A stretch of DNA of 21,660 nucleotides from Alphaproteobacteria bacterium (GTDB lineage: Bacteria > Pseudomonadota > Alphaproteobacteria > Rs-D84 > CACZYB01), in the NCBI GenBank assembly GCA_016297965.1, contig JAEDDP010000011.1, positions 1-21,660 of the forward strand, in the 5' to 3' direction. Both the position numbers and the translations under genes were made by a program. Every line of letters starts with the position of its first letter. Positions within the stretch are counted from its first letter, which is position 1. A model generated the notes under the pieces. That model saw only the letters and a program-made list of their open reading frames with translations. It did not search any database and was not told the origin of the DNA. This document shows, piece after piece, positions 1 through 8,215 of the stretch.

Positions 1-2
1 AA

Positions 3-1049
3 GAAATTAAGAAAAAGAAAGAAGAACTTTCTGTTAAGATAGATAAAAACTCTGAATATTACAAAAAAAGAGAAGAATGTAGTAAAATTGCTGGTGAAGC
101 ATCACGGATATTAACTACTAATGGTGATGATCTTAAATTTATAAGAGATGATATATCTTCAACTTTTGCAGAGCGTTGTGGATATGTTGTCGCTGTTCAA
201 GAAGAATACAGTCCTCTTTTTTATTATCGTAGTTATCCTAAGTGGGGCGATGAAGATTTTAATGCAAAAATGGACGAATTAGAAAAAGAATTAAGTGTGG
301 ATTTTGAAAGTTTTGATAAAAAATATTCTGCTGGTGGTTTTAAAATTGCATATAGTTTAGATGTGTATACAGATGAAAGGTTAAGTAGAAATAAGGAAGA
401 AAGAGAGGAAAAAATTGCCTTATTAAAGGAAAAACCAGTTCTTAGAAAGGAAATTTCTGAACTTGAAAAGGAGTTGGAGGTATTGAATGTAAACTCTGAA
501 TCAACCGGTAATCTCAGAACCGGTTTGATGGCGGGTGCAACGGTGACAAGTGCAGTTTCAACCGGAACCTCAATCGGTGCGACTGTGAATGCCGATAAAC
601 TCGCGAAAAAGATGTCCGATTGCAACCAAAAATTGTACGAGTTGAAAATTGCAAAGTCGGAGCTGGAAGCGTTGGAGTCCTCCGACAAATCAGCAGTTGA
701 GGCTGGTGAAAATGCAACCAAAATTTTGGGGGCCTGCACCGGATACAATAAAAACAATATCAATACTGTAAAGAACAAAATGACCGTGTCGGTGATTGTA
801 TCTGGAATCGGAACGGCGACTGCGGGTGCGGGTACAATAACTTCCGCCATGACAAATTCAAAGAAGGTGTGTGAGGATGATTCCGAGAAGGGTAAGAAAA
901 AGGAAAAGAACCTTAATTTGACCGCGAATATTATGGCGGGAATCACTACTGGAACCAGTTTATCAACTACGGTTATAAGTGCCACTGCCATCGCCGACGC
1001 CAAAAAAGACAGCAAGATGGCGGAGGAATGCGAGGCAGTGTTGAAATAA
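3..1049 (+). CDS. Partial coiled-coil protein with three glycine-rich hydrophobic segments (5' end outside window)
   Basis: The reading frame is open from the left edge of the window, so the 5' end is missing and 348 codons plus a stop are visible. An internal ATG at 270 has no Shine-Dalgarno sequence, and 89 open codons precede it, so I do not treat it as the start. The first half is Lys/Glu-rich, with coiled-coil-like stretches around bases 390–490. The second half holds three hydrophobic Gly/Thr/Ser/Ala-rich segments at about 519–590, 780–854 and 924–1001. Each is followed by lysines and, shortly after, a cysteine, which suggests a triplicated glycine-zipper-like membrane unit. GC content rises from roughly 22–33% per 60-base line before base 480 to roughly 40–55% in the lines I counted after it. 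I recognise no family. A membrane-inserting or membrane-remodelling role is only a guess. Confidence 0.8.
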   Translation, partial: EIKKKKEELSVKIDKNSEYYKKREECSKIAGEASRILTTNGDDLKFIRDDISSTFAERCGYVVAVQEEYSPLFYYRSYPKWGDEDFNAKMDELEKELSVDFESFDKKYSAGGFKIAYSLDVYTDERLSRNKEEREEKIALLKEKPVLRKEISELEKELEVLNVNSESTGNLRTGLMAGATVTSAVSTGTSIGATVNADKLAKKMSDCNQKLYELKIAKSELEALESSDKSAVEAGENATKILGACTGYNKNNINTVKNKMTVSVIVSGIGTATAGAGTITSAMTNSKKVCEDDSEKGKKKEKNLNLTANIMAGITTGTSLSTTVISATAIADAKKDSKMAEECEAVLK

Positions 1050-1073
1050 AACTTGCACTTATTTCATAAAAAT

Positions 1074-1104
1074 AAAAACTCCTTAAAAAACTAAGGAGTT
1101 TTTT
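1074..1104. terminator. Bidirectional Rho-independent terminator
   Basis: The arms ACTCCTTA and TAAGGAGT enclose a short A-rich loop. Six T's end the top-strand hairpin. On the bottom strand the hairpin is followed by TTTTTATTTTT. It sits 25 bases after the stop of the left-edge gene and 39 bases beyond the stop of the small leftward gene, so it can end transcription from both sides. Confidence 0.9.
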
Positions 1105-1142
1105 GTTGGATTTGCGGGCGAATCCGCTGGGATTTACTCCTT

Positions 1143-1292
1143 CTATTCATCAATTTTATGGGAGAGGTAGTTTTCTTGGAGATGCTTTGTATTGTGGGAA
1201 ATTGATGTGGTGTTTGCATATACTATTATTGATATAGCAAGCAGTATTATATTTATGCAAATGAATATTTTGATAAAATTTTTCTTTGCCAT
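1143..1292 (-). CDS. Small exported or membrane peptide, 49 aa
   Basis: The ATG is preceded by AAAGGA at a spacing of six to seven bases, a good Shine-Dalgarno sequence. The product begins MAKKNFIKIFICI and continues as a hydrophobic helix to about residue 25, ending in VYA. This fits either a signal peptide cleaved after VYA, leaving a polar mature peptide of about 23 residues (NTTSISHNTKHLQ...), or a bitopic inner-membrane microprotein. It lies downstream of the NlpD-like gene on the same strand, with 68 bases between them. A consensus -10 (TATAAT) in that gap suggests its own promoter. I recognise no family. The ribosome binding site and the signal-like N-terminus are the main support. Confidence 0.6.
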   Translation of the reverse strand: MAKKNFIKIFICINIILLAISIIVYANTTSISHNTKHLQENYLSHKIDE

Positions 1293-1310
1293 TTATAATC
1301 CTTTCAATAT

Positions 1311-1332
1311 CATTTTATTAAAATGAATTATA
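1311..1332 (-). promoter_or_regulatory. Candidate promoter -10 with adjoining palindrome, upstream of the small peptide gene
   Basis: On the bottom strand a perfect -10 (TATAAT, 1327–1332) is followed by the palindrome CATTTTA/T/TAAAATG (1311–1325) at the expected transcription start. No good -35 is seen at 17 bases (CAGAAT). The palindrome could be an operator or a weak hairpin. Confidence 0.35.
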
Positions 1333-1360
1333 AATGTGTATAGGTTTATATTCTGAGAAT

Positions 1361-2956
1361 TTAGCGGGATTCAAGAAGATCCTTTGGATCAATAGATTTG
1401 GTCTTTTTTCGGATTTCAAAGTGCAACTGTGGGGTTGAAACACGTCCCGTTTTTCCAACGGTGGCAATCTTTTGTCCGCGTTTAACCGTTGTACCCTTTG
1501 ATACGGAAATAGAATCGTTGTGTGCGTAAATCGTCATATAGTCCTTATCATGCTTTATAATTATAAGGTTTCCAAGTCCCTTTAACTCATTACCGGCATA
1601 GGCAACAATTCCATTTTCGGCGGCAAATACAGCTGTTCCAATTTTTGCCGAAATGTTTAGACCATCATTACGCTTTCCGTTGTTTTTAATACCGTATTCG
1701 GAAATAACCTTTCCATTTACCGGCCACATAAAACGACGTGAAGAAAGTGGGGCAGGTTTTAATATTACCCGTTCAATTTTTTGTTTTTGTTCGGGTGTTT
1801 CCCTTACCTTTGCAACCTGTGGTGTTGTGGTGATTTTTTCCTTTTTCGCAATTTTTACCTGAGTGATTTCCTTTGGCTTTTGCAATTTTGGAGTGGAGGT
1901 TGTTTCAATAACCTTTGCCGATTTTTTATCCTTTACCACATATTCAATTTGTTTTTTTGGTGTGTCAATGTTTGTTGCAGGAAGCAAAATCTTTTGACCA
2001 ATAGCAAGAGTGTATGGCGCAGAAAGTTTATTCAATTTTACAAGAGATTTAAGGTTCACATTGTATTTTCGGGAAATACTGTATGCGGTATCGCTTGCCT
2101 TTACAATATGGAAAGCAGAATTTGGAATAAAGATTTTGTCCCCGATTGAAAGAGTGTAAGGAGCCTTTAAATTATTTCTTAAAATAACATCTTTTAATGG
2201 AACGTTGTTTTGTTTTGCGATGGAATAAATGGTATCACCCTTTTTTACGATAACGACACTTTTCTTTGGTTCCTCAATGAACGTTTTTTCGTCGTCCATA
2301 TTTTCCATTATTTCAGGTGGCGTCTGTTTTGTGTCATTGTGTGGTGTTGTATCAGTTGGGATTTCAATGGTTTGTCCCAATTTTAGTGTGAATGGAGCCT
2401 TTAATTTATTATATTCCGCCAAATCGTAAACCTTTATATTATTTGCCTTTGCAATGGAATATAGAGTGTCGCCCTTATAAACCCTTACTTTTTTAGGTTT
2501 TGGAGTTGGAGCTTTTCCCTTAACCGGTTGTGGCTTTTGTGGCTCATTTGTCTTTGCCTGTGTGGTGGAAGTTGTTATTGTTTCTTCCTCCTCAATTACC
2601 GCTGGTTCTTGTTTTATTGGAGAATCGGATACAACCTCAATTTCATCAACCGGTGTTGATTGAAGGGCGGATGGAATGTAGACTACCTCCTCCAATATAA
2701 CATCTTCCTCCCTTTGTGTGGAAGGCATAGGTTCGGTCCTAGTTGTTGTTGGAAGGTCAACCTGTGGTGTATAATTCGTTGTTCCCGTGGTTGAAGAATA
2801 TTGTGGCAAAGTCTGTCTTTGATATGAATATTGTATTGGGTGTTGACCGTTGCTTAATCGGGATGGTCTTTGCATATCACCAACACATCCCCCCATTTGA
2901 AAAACAAGTGGAAACAAAAGTGTTTTTATTATATTTTTAAGACTTTCTTCTCTCAT
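1361..2956 (-). CDS. nlpD: LysM/LytM (M23) lipoprotein, NlpD-like amidase activator with degenerate catalytic site
   Basis: The 531-residue product has an N-terminal hydrophobic segment with a possible lipobox (MGGC, C24). A long Pro/Thr/Glu-rich linker follows. Three LysM repeats lie at about 157–200, 234–278 and 282–326, and an M23/LytM domain at about 409–527. The M23 metal ligands are largely gone. The usual HxGxD is N-D-G-L-N (N430, N434), and the usual HxH is Q-L-H (Q510, H512); YAH (H479) is kept. This pattern is known from NlpD/EnvC proteins, which activate cell-wall amidases at the septum instead of cutting wall themselves. LysM should hold it on peptidoglycan in the periplasm. It follows tatC by 42 bases, as in many alphaproteobacterial tat loci. 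The start has only a weak AGGGG close to the ATG. The gene name is by domain architecture. Confidence 0.87.
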   Translation of the reverse strand: MREESLKNIIKTLLFPLVFQMGGCVGDMQRPSRLSNGQHPIQYSYQRQTLPQYSSTTGTTNYTPQVDLPTTTRTEPMPSTQREEDVILEEVVYIPSALQSTPVDEIEVVSDSPIKQEPAVIEEEETITTSTTQAKTNEPQKPQPVKGKAPTPKPKKVRVYKGDTLYSIAKANNIKVYDLAEYNKLKAPFTLKLGQTIEIPTDTTPHNDTKQTPPEIMENMDDEKTFIEEPKKSVVIVKKGDTIYSIAKQNNVPLKDVILRNNLKAPYTLSIGDKIFIPNSAFHIVKASDTAYSISRKYNVNLKSLVKLNKLSAPYTLAIGQKILLPATNIDTPKKQIEYVVKDKKSAKVIETTSTPKLQKPKEITQVKIAKKEKITTTPQVAKVRETPEQKQKIERVILKPAPLSSRRFMWPVNGKVISEYGIKNNGKRNDGLNISAKIGTAVFAAENGIVAYAGNELKGLGNLIIIKHDKDYMTIYAHNDSISVSKGTTVKRGQKIATVGKTGRVSTPQLHFEIRKKTKSIDPKDLLESR

Positions 2957-2998
2957 ACCCCTATGATACTACAAAAATAAAATAAAATCTATAACTAA

Positions 2999-3736
2999 TT
3001 ATTTCTTCTTTGACAGAATTATTGATATTTCATACATAAGCATTAGGGGAATTGCCAAAACCGTTTGTGAAAAAATATCCGGTGGGGTAAGAATTGCGGC
3101 AATTGTGAATATAATGATGATGGCGTATTTGCGATTTCTTTTTAATGTTTCACGTGAAATTATGCCAAATTTTACAAGTAGGATTAAAAATATCGGTGTT
3201 AAAAAGCATACACCAAAGGCATTTAATAGGGATGTTGTTATGTCAATATAATCCGTGATTTTTGCCTGTAATAAAAGCGGTGCATCACGACCGGAATTTC
3301 CATAGTTTATGAAAAATTCAAATGCCGGTGGAAGTATGAAAAAATAACAAAAAATTACACCGCACAAAAATAAAATTGGAGTTATAAAAATGTATGGGAA
3401 TACAGTTCTTTTTTCGTTGCTGTATAATGCGGGTGTGATGAAAAGCCAAAGTTCAATTGCCCAATATGGGATGGATATAAAAATTGATGCAGACAAGACA
3501 ATAGAAAGAGTTGATGTAAAATTTTCGGTCAATTTTGTGTAGATAAGGTTGGCATTTGAATGATTATCCCGCAACACATTTAAAAGTGGATAAGTGATAA
3601 GGTTATAAATTTCATCTTTGAAACTATAACACACAATAAATGAAATGATGAAAAAAATTGTGCAATGAATTATCCGCGCCCTTAATTCATTAAGGTGGTC
3701 AAGTAAGCTTAATTCCGGAAGTTTTTCAGTCGTCAT
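2999..3736 (-). CDS. tatC: Sec-independent (Tat) translocase subunit TatC
   Basis: This 245-residue, six-helix inner-membrane protein is the core Tat component that, with TatB, binds twin-arginine signal peptides of folded substrates. Visible hallmarks are the N-terminal LLDHLNELRAR, the TKLTENF segment of the first periplasmic loop (canonical T/P-x-E-x-F), the FITPALYSNEKR loop, and the C-terminal LTPPDIFSQ followed by PLMLMYE. Length matches the family. The ATG overlaps the tatB stop codon (ATGA), so translation is probably coupled. It lies in a gyrA–tatB–tatC–nlpD run on the bottom strand. Confidence 0.97.
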   Translation of the reverse strand: MTTEKLPELSLLDHLNELRARIIHCTIFFIISFIVCYSFKDEIYNLITYPLLNVLRDNHSNANLIYTKLTENFTSTLSIVLSASIFISIPYWAIELWLFITPALYSNEKRTVFPYIFITPILFLCGVIFCYFFILPPAFEFFINYGNSGRDAPLLLQAKITDYIDITTSLLNAFGVCFLTPIFLILLVKFGIISRETLKRNRKYAIIIIFTIAAILTPPDIFSQTVLAIPLMLMYEISIILSKKK

Positions 3737-4065
3737 TTTTGTGCTTTTTTATTGGATAGTTTCTTTTTCTCTATAAGTTTGGGAGTCTTTTTTACCTCAT
3801 CAAAATCAAAAAATTCGGGTTCTTGTTGTATTTGAAGACGAAGTTTTTCAATTTTATCGTGAAAGTTTTCTTCAACCATATCCTTTGTTTCATCAATGTC
3901 GGATGAGATAGAGTTGATTTGACGCCTTATTTCAAAAACAAACTCCTGTACCTTTTTTATGATTTTTGCCAAAAAGTTTACTACTGATGGAATATCCTTT
4001 GGTTTTATGAATATTACCATCAGTAGCATTATTACAATCAGTTCGTTTATGCTTATACCGAACAA
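3733..4065 (-). CDS. tatB: Tat translocase subunit TatB
   Basis: The 110-residue product starts MFGISINELIVIM, a single N-terminal membrane helix. PKDIPSVVNFL, an amphipathic helix, then a long charged tail follow, which is the TatB layout. I call TatB and not TatA because of the MFGIS/ELI start, the PKDIP motif, the longer tail and the tatC overlap. The start is TTG, set by AGGAG six bases upstream; this Shine-Dalgarno lies across the gyrA stop codon, only 9 bases away, suggesting coupling to gyrA. The residue before the hinge proline is Lys (IKPKDIP), where TatB usually has Gly (GPKDLP). Confidence 0.9.
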   Translation of the reverse strand: MFGISINELIVIMLLMVIFIKPKDIPSVVNFLAKIIKKVQEFVFEIRRQINSISSDIDETKDMVEENFHDKIEKLRLQIQQEPEFFDFDEVKKTPKLIEKKKLSNKKAQK

Positions 4066-4074
4066 GGTTTGCTC

Positions 4075-6930
4075 CTATTCAAACAAATCTGTTTTTTGTG
4101 AAGAAGTATCTTCTTCATTTTGTTCGGTTGAAGCAGGTGTTTCTTCCTCTGTAATCACAGGTTGGGAAGATGCCGTTTCGGAATCGGATGAAACAGGAGT
4201 GTTTGGATTGTTATCTTGAATAACCGGAGTTTCTTCCTCGTCCGCTTCCTTTGTTATTGCGGCAGATACAACCTTTTCATCATCGGCAGTTTTAAACAAT
4301 GTTACACCCATTGTTTGACGGCCGGCGATACGGATTTTATCAACACCAAGTCTTATCATCTTTCCACCGTCGGTTACAAGCAAGATGTTTTCATCTTCCT
4401 TAATTGGGAAGGATGATACAACAGCCTTTGTTTTTCCGGCAATCTTTATGTTTGCGATACCAGAACCGCCACGATGTGTAATTCTGTATTCATAAGATGA
4501 TGTACGTTTTCCGAATCCAGTTTCGGTTACGGTAAGTATGAATTGTTCCTTTGCTTCAAGGGCATGGAATTCATCTTCACTTAAAACCTTTGTTGTTTCC
4601 ATAACTTCGTCATCGCCATCAAGTTCTTCAAATTCAGATTTCCTTAATGCACGGGAAAGTTTAAGGTATGCAGCCTTTGTGTCATTATCAATTTCTGTGT
4701 GGTTGATAATTGACATAGAGATAACCTTGTCCCCGTCTTCAACCTTTATACCACGAATACCAGTTGAATTACGGCTTTGGAATACACGTACTTCAGATAC
4801 TGGGAAACGAATACATTTTCCACCGCGAAGTGTAAGGAATACATCCTGATCTTCACGACAGGTTTGTACGGAAATAAGTTCTTCGCCTTCCTCTTCAAAC
4901 TTCATGGCAATTTTACCATTTTGACGGATGTTTAGGAAGTCGGAAAGTTTATTTCTTCTTACCGTACCCTTTGACGTTGCGAACATTACATATAATTTAT
5001 CCCATTCTTCTTCGTTTTCAGGAAGTGGCATAATTGTTGAAATTGTTTCGCCCTGTTCAAGAGGTAAAAGGTTTATAAGAGCCTTTCCGGTTGATTGTGG
5101 TGTGCAAAGTGGAAGTTTGTAAACCTTCATTTGATATGCAATACCCTTATTTGAGAAGAATATAAGTGGTGTATGTGTGTTTGCAACAAATACATCTGTT
5201 ACATAATCTTCTTCTTTGGTATTCATACCGGTTCTTCCCTTTCCACCACGATTTTGTGCGCGGTAAACGTTTAATGCAACACGTTTAATGTAGCCGGTAT
5301 TTGTGATTGTAATCGCCATATCTTCACGTGCGATTAAATCTTCAATATCGGTTTCAAATTCGGATGGAATGATTTCAGTTTTTCTTGGAGTTGCAAATTT
5401 TGTTTTTACTTCAAGAAGTTCATCCTTCATAATGCCAAGCAATTTTTCACGGTTATCAAGGATTGACAATAATTCCTGAATTGTGATACCAGTTGCCTTT
5501 ATTTCGTCGGCAAGTTCGTTTTGTTCCAATCCGGTCAAACGATGAAGTTTCAATTCAAGGATTGCCTTTGCCTGTGCTTCTGATAGACGGTAAGTACCGT
5601 TGATAATTTTGCTTTCCGGATCATCAATTAAGTCAATCAATGCCTGCATATTATCGGCCTTCCAATCGCGAGCCATCAACTTTTCCTTTGCCTCAACTGG
5701 GTCCTTTGCACTGCGGATAAGAGTTATAACATCGTCAATATTTGCAACGGTAATTGCAAGACCAACAAGAATGTGAGCCTTGTTTCTTGCCTTATTTAAA
5801 TCAAATACAGTTCTGTTTCTTATAACTTCTTCACGGAATTCAATGAAGGCTTCAATTATCTGTTTAAGGTTCATAAGGCTTGGGCGTCCCTTGTTTATGG
5901 CAAGCATATTTATACCAAAGGAAACTTGAAGTTGTGAATACTTAAATAATTGATTCAAAACAACATCTGGGATTGCATCCTTTTTAAGTTCAATTACGAC
6001 ACGAACACCCTGACGTGAAGATTCATCACGGATATCGGAAATACCTTCAATACGTTTATCCTTTACAAGTTCGGCGATTTTTTCAATCATAACCTTTTTG
6101 TTTACCTGATATGGGATTTCATCAACGATGATTGCAGTTTTTGTACGAATTTCTTCGTAGTGAGTTTTTGCACGAATGATGATTGAACCACGTCCGGTTG
6201 TGAATGCACTGTATGTGCCGGCAACACCCAAAATTAAACCACCGGTTGGAAAATCAGGTGCGGGTACATATTTCATAAGTTCATCAATGGAAATATCCGG
6301 ATTGTCAATTGTGGCACAGCAAGCATCAATTACTTCACCAAGGTTGTGTGTTGGAATGTTTGTTGCCATACCAACGGCGATACCACCACTTCCGTTTACA
6401 AGAAGGTTTGGAAATCTTGCTGGTAAAACTTCTGGTTCCTTTGTTGATTCATCATAGTTTGGTCGCCATGCAACGGTTTCCTTATCAAGGTCTTCCACCA
6501 TATATGCGGCAGCCTTTGACATTCTTGCCTCAGTATAACGCATAGCAGCGGCACTATCACCATCCATGGAACCAAAGTTTCCCTGACCATCAACCATTGT
6601 TACTTCCATAGAGAAGTCCTGGCTCATACGAACCATAGCATCGTAAATAGCAGAATCACCGTGTGGGTGATACTTACCCATAACATCACCAACTACACGA
6701 GCGGATTTTCTGAATGGTTTGCCGTATTCAAAACCGTTTTCCTTCATGGAATAGATGATACGACGATGTACAGGTTTTAATCCATCTCGCACATCTGGAA
6801 GAGCACGAGAAATAATAACAGACATTGCATAATCCAAATAGGATGTTTGCATTTCGTGAACGATAGGAGTTATTTTTATACTCTTTTCATTATCGGATTT
6901 TACTATTTCATTTTCGTTTTGATTATCCAC
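4075..6930 (-). CDS. gyrA: DNA gyrase subunit A
   Basis: The 951-residue breakage-reunion subunit of gyrase introduces negative supercoils together with GyrB. The catalytic tyrosine is Y132 in AAMRYTEARM. The quinolone region reads HPHGDSAIYDAM, keeping the Ser and Asp equivalent to E. coli S83 and D87, so there is no classical quinolone-resistance change there. The GyrA box is QNRGGKG (canonical QRRGGKG), which favours gyrase over topoisomerase IV. The C-terminal beta-pinwheel follows and ends in an acidic tail of about 55 residues. The start is GTG, fixed by AAGGAG seven bases upstream. A promoter with a 17-base spacer precedes it. The gene heads a likely gyrA–tatB–tatC–nlpD transcription unit. 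Confidence 0.98.
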   Translation of the reverse strand: MDNQNENEIVKSDNEKSIKITPIVHEMQTSYLDYAMSVIISRALPDVRDGLKPVHRRIIYSMKENGFEYGKPFRKSARVVGDVMGKYHPHGDSAIYDAMVRMSQDFSMEVTMVDGQGNFGSMDGDSAAAMRYTEARMSKAAAYMVEDLDKETVAWRPNYDESTKEPEVLPARFPNLLVNGSGGIAVGMATNIPTHNLGEVIDACCATIDNPDISIDELMKYVPAPDFPTGGLILGVAGTYSAFTTGRGSIIIRAKTHYEEIRTKTAIIVDEIPYQVNKKVMIEKIAELVKDKRIEGISDIRDESSRQGVRVVIELKKDAIPDVVLNQLFKYSQLQVSFGINMLAINKGRPSLMNLKQIIEAFIEFREEVIRNRTVFDLNKARNKAHILVGLAITVANIDDVITLIRSAKDPVEAKEKLMARDWKADNMQALIDLIDDPESKIINGTYRLSEAQAKAILELKLHRLTGLEQNELADEIKATGITIQELLSILDNREKLLGIMKDELLEVKTKFATPRKTEIIPSEFETDIEDLIAREDMAITITNTGYIKRVALNVYRAQNRGGKGRTGMNTKEEDYVTDVFVANTHTPLIFFSNKGIAYQMKVYKLPLCTPQSTGKALINLLPLEQGETISTIMPLPENEEEWDKLYVMFATSKGTVRRNKLSDFLNIRQNGKIAMKFEEEGEELISVQTCREDQDVFLTLRGGKCIRFPVSEVRVFQSRNSTGIRGIKVEDGDKVISMSIINHTEIDNDTKAAYLKLSRALRKSEFEELDGDDEVMETTKVLSEDEFHALEAKEQFILTVTETGFGKRTSSYEYRITHRGGSGIANIKIAGKTKAVVSSFPIKEDENILLVTDGGKMIRLGVDKIRIAGRQTMGVTLFKTADDEKVVSAAITKEADEEETPVIQDNNPNTPVSSDSETASSQPVITEEETPASTEQNEEDTSSQKTDLFE

Positions 6931-6969
6931 TTTATTTCTCCTTTTTTGAAATTGAAATTATTTAAGGAA

Positions 6970-6998
6970 ATAGTAGCAAAATTAACTTTTAAATGCAA
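6970..6998 (-). promoter_or_regulatory. gyrA promoter
   Basis: On the bottom strand -35 TTGCAT (6993–6998), a 17-base spacer and -10 TACTAT (6970–6975) lie about 40 bases before the GTG start, giving a short untranslated leader of about 33 bases. Confidence 0.75.
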
Positions 6999-7104
6999 GG
7001 AAAAAAGACATATTTTTTGAACTTTTTTGATTGAAAAAATATTTGTAAAAACAATATGTTGTAATAAAAAATAAAATGACAAAAATAAAATGAGTTTGAA
7101 GTCC

Positions 7105-8160
7105 TTAAATTATATGTTTTAAAATGGTGGAATTTCCAATGTAATCCATAAAATCATTAAACAAATTACACTTGTTGCAATTCTTACAGGTGATACATTT
7201 TGTATAGTTTTTTGTCTTTATTGGTTGGTCGGTGAAATCACATTTTATTTTGGTTATAAATGTGTTATCGGAGGTTGGAATTTTGTCGTGATTTAGCAAA
7301 ATGTATTCAAGGGTTATATAGATTTCGTTTGTATCAAGGTTGAAATTATTTATTGTTATTTCCCTGTTGTTTGAGGCGGAAGTTATCCATTTATTTTCAA
7401 GGTTTATTGCATTTGTTATACAACAATTTTGTGGAAGGTTTTTGATTGAAAGGATATAGTCGTCAAATTCGTATTCTGTTTTATTTATGATTTCAAATGT
7501 GTTTATTTTTAATTCTTTGTATTTTTGTTTGTTGGGAAGTATGTCTTCGGATTGTAGGTTGATGATAAGGTTGAATGTACTTTTAATTGCCTTATTATTT
7601 ACGGATGTGGCGGTGATTGAAAGATTTAATTTTTCGCATTTATCGTTGTTTACGTATAAGATTATATTTTTTGATTGTTTGCTTTCCACCTCCCATGTAT
7701 TTGTGCCGACTTCGTGTCCGGATGACAGGCTTGCTTCTTCGGGTAGTCCGTTTATTTCAAAGACGGTGGAAGCGGGGGTGGTAAAACTTTTTATTCGTAA
7801 ATTTATTGTGTTTTTATCAATGATTGTAAAGTCGGCGGTTATGAATGGACCACAGGTGAATTCCTTGTTTTTATAATAAATGTTGCTGACTATTTCTTCT
7901 TCGGATGAATTTTTATATACAAGTAAAAGTTGGAATTTTGTGATTTTTGAATGGGGAATTATATAGGTTGATTTTAAATCTTTTTGTTGTATTGACCAAA
8001 AGCCATTTTCAAAATTTTTGCCGTTGGACAGTTCTATATTATTAAAATTTGGTATGTAGATAAAAAGCTTTGTATTTTCCGTTAGGTGTAGCTTTTTCGG
8101 TATTTGAATATCAAGAGGAATCTTATTTGTTGATAACAAATAATCCTTGGTTGTTAACAT
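7105..8160 (-). CDS. Protein with three Ig-like repeats and a C-terminal CxxCxxCxxC cluster
   Basis: The 351-residue product has no signal peptide that I can see. It contains three diverged copies of a beta-rich repeat of about 100 residues, marked by tryptophans at 55, 156 and 258. The middle copy is clearest (FEINGLPEEASLSSG...NTWEV...). It resembles the GLPxGAxLSxG...GxWxL repeats of Ig/cadherin-like domains in large bacterial surface proteins; copies one and three keep LSNG...W and LPQN...W. The C-terminus carries four cysteines with CxxC spacing (C322, C325, C328, C331), able to hold zinc or an Fe-S cluster or form disulfides. It lies between tsaE and gyrA and has its own promoter. Function unknown. 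I infer an interaction or structural role, with secretion unproven. Confidence 0.82.
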   Translation of the reverse strand: MLTTKDYLLSTNKIPLDIQIPKKLHLTENTKLFIYIPNFNNIELSNGKNFENGFWSIQQKDLKSTYIIPHSKITKFQLLLVYKNSSEEEIVSNIYYKNKEFTCGPFITADFTIIDKNTINLRIKSFTTPASTVFEINGLPEEASLSSGHEVGTNTWEVESKQSKNIILYVNNDKCEKLNLSITATSVNNKAIKSTFNLIINLQSEDILPNKQKYKELKINTFEIINKTEYEFDDYILSIKNLPQNCCITNAINLENKWITSASNNREITINNFNLDTNEIYITLEYILLNHDKIPTSDNTFITKIKCDFTDQPIKTKNYTKCITCKNCNKCNLFNDFMDYIGNSTILKHII

Positions 8161-8215
8161 TTATACCCCCATTTTAACAGTTGTTATGTGTGTTTAGTTT
8201 TTTCGTTATAATGAA

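Noticed and set aside
233..1015. Long bottom-strand reading frame (260 codons)
   Set aside because: It mirrors the top-strand gene, which is open from the window edge, has a plausible protein composition and ends at a terminator. The bottom-strand product is an odd Ser/Phe-rich string with no ribosome binding site that I can see.
270..1049. ATG at 270 as the true start of the left-edge gene
   Set aside because: No Shine-Dalgarno sequence, and 89 in-frame sense codons run from the window edge up to it.
1781..2149. 122-codon top-strand frame inside the NlpD-like gene
   Set aside because: Antisense shadow of the LysM region, Cys/Phe-rich with no recognisable domain.
7023..7062. Resemblance between the gyrA upstream region and bases near 21510–21540 (TTTGTAAAA.CAATAT)
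   Set aside because: Low-complexity AT-rich similarity without matching flanks.
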